A stretch of DNA of 64,000 nt from NCBI GenBank assembly GCA_002706335.1, contig PAKZ01000003.1:62001-126000 (forward strand), in the 5' to 3' direction. Below, piece by piece: positions 63,796 through 64,000 of the stretch (its first letter is position 1; each line of letters begins with the position of its first letter). The stretch comes from Ahrensia sp. (GTDB lineage: Bacteria > Pseudomonadota > Alphaproteobacteria > Rhizobiales > Rhizobiaceae). The position numbers and the translations under genes are program-made. Under the pieces are notes generated by a model. That model worked only from the letters and a program-made list of their open reading frames with translations, searched no databases and was not told the origin of the DNA.

Positions 63796-64000
63796 TCAGC
63801 CTTGCTTCTGCTTGTTGTAGACATCGAAGACGACCGCGGCGAGCAGCACGAGGCCCTTGATCATCTGCTGGTAGTCGATGCCGATGCCCATGATCGACAT
63901 GCCGTTGTTGAGAACGCCCATCAGGAAAGCGCCGACCACCGCACCGACAATGGTGCCGACGCCGCCCGACATGGACGCGCCGCCGATGAAGACCGCCGCG
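63796..64000 (-). CDS. gguB: Sugar ABC transporter permease, GguB/MmsB-like, C-terminal part
   Basis: Only the last 68 codons are in the window. The visible protein ends VFIGGASMSGGVGTIVGAVVG, then LMGVLNNGMSIMGIGIDYQQMIKG and VFDVYNKQKQG, which matches GguB/MmsB, the permease of the multiple-monosaccharide (ChvE-GguAB) transporter. This suggests a chvE-gguAB operon just outside the right edge, supplying L-arabinose and other sugars to the enzymes encoded here. Confidence 0.85.
   Translation of the reverse strand, partial: AAVFIGGASMSGGVGTIVGAVVGAFLMGVLNNGMSIMGIGIDYQQMIKGLVLLAAVVFDVYNKQKQG

Overview
The window looks like a chromosomal segment from a high-GC alphaproteobacterium of the Rhizobiales, probably Rhizobiaceae-like. 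The pointers are a CIRCE- and RpoH-type control region at groESL, a Usg-family gene beside it, a DUF1127 gene divergent from a LysR regulator, a GguB-type sugar permease and a Weimberg-type sugar oxidation operon. No rRNA, CRISPR array, phage or complete insertion sequence was seen. One tRNA gene, tRNA-Ser(GGA), is present.

Region 1 (1-11.1 kb) is mostly housekeeping and envelope genes. It holds an oxidoreductase/LysR divergent pair, a ChaN-like protein, an MscS channel, groES-groEL, usg, a LysM-type secreted protein, two membrane-anchored nuclease-fold (SNase-like) proteins around a small Cys-containing secreted protein and a DUF2267 protein, and the NAD salvage pair pncA-pncB. Region 2 (11.1-30.3 kb) starts with an intergenic repeat cluster and a lipoprotein carrying a 6-bp microsatellite. 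It continues with two hotdog-fold enzymes, a GAF-GGDEF-EAL protein, an aldo/keto reductase, a P450, a SUKH-family gene, a HyuA-type hydantoinase, malate synthase G, a TetR/DUF6544 pair, an oxidoreductase/sugar kinase pair, GST, queG, an epimerase-like SDR and an RlpA-like protein. Region 3 (30.3-40.7 kb) has an L,D-transpeptidase, polA, a DUF3307 membrane protein, LysR/DUF1127, a nitrilase-family hydrolase, an unusual AT-richer Ade1-like purC, msrA and tRNA-Ser.

Region 4 (40.7-52 kb), directly after the tRNA, looks accessory. It has a TelA operon (a divergent TelA-like protein, TelA, and a large polytopic membrane protein). After that comes a tightly packed six-gene putative biosynthetic operon: KAS III/OleA-like synthase, OleD-like reductase, metallo-beta-lactamase-fold hydrolase, PaaK/F390-synthetase-like adenylate-forming enzyme, DUF3419 (BtaA-like) SAM-dependent transferase, and a GNAT/FemAB-like protein. 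This is the best candidate in the window for an undescribed system, and its product cannot be named from sequence alone.

Region 5 (52.1-64 kb, all minus strand) is for sugar use. A YtfQRT-YjfF furanose-type ABC transporter with a GntR/FCD regulator sits next to a complete non-phosphorylating oxidative pathway: Gfo/Idh/MocA sugar 1-dehydrogenase, SMP-30 lactonase, IlvD/Edd aldonate dehydratase, DHDPS-family 2-keto-3-deoxy acid dehydratase and alpha-ketoglutarate semialdehyde dehydrogenase. A GguB-like permease runs off the right edge. The best reading is conversion of L-arabinose (possibly also D-galactose or D-fucose at the first step) to 2-oxoglutarate.
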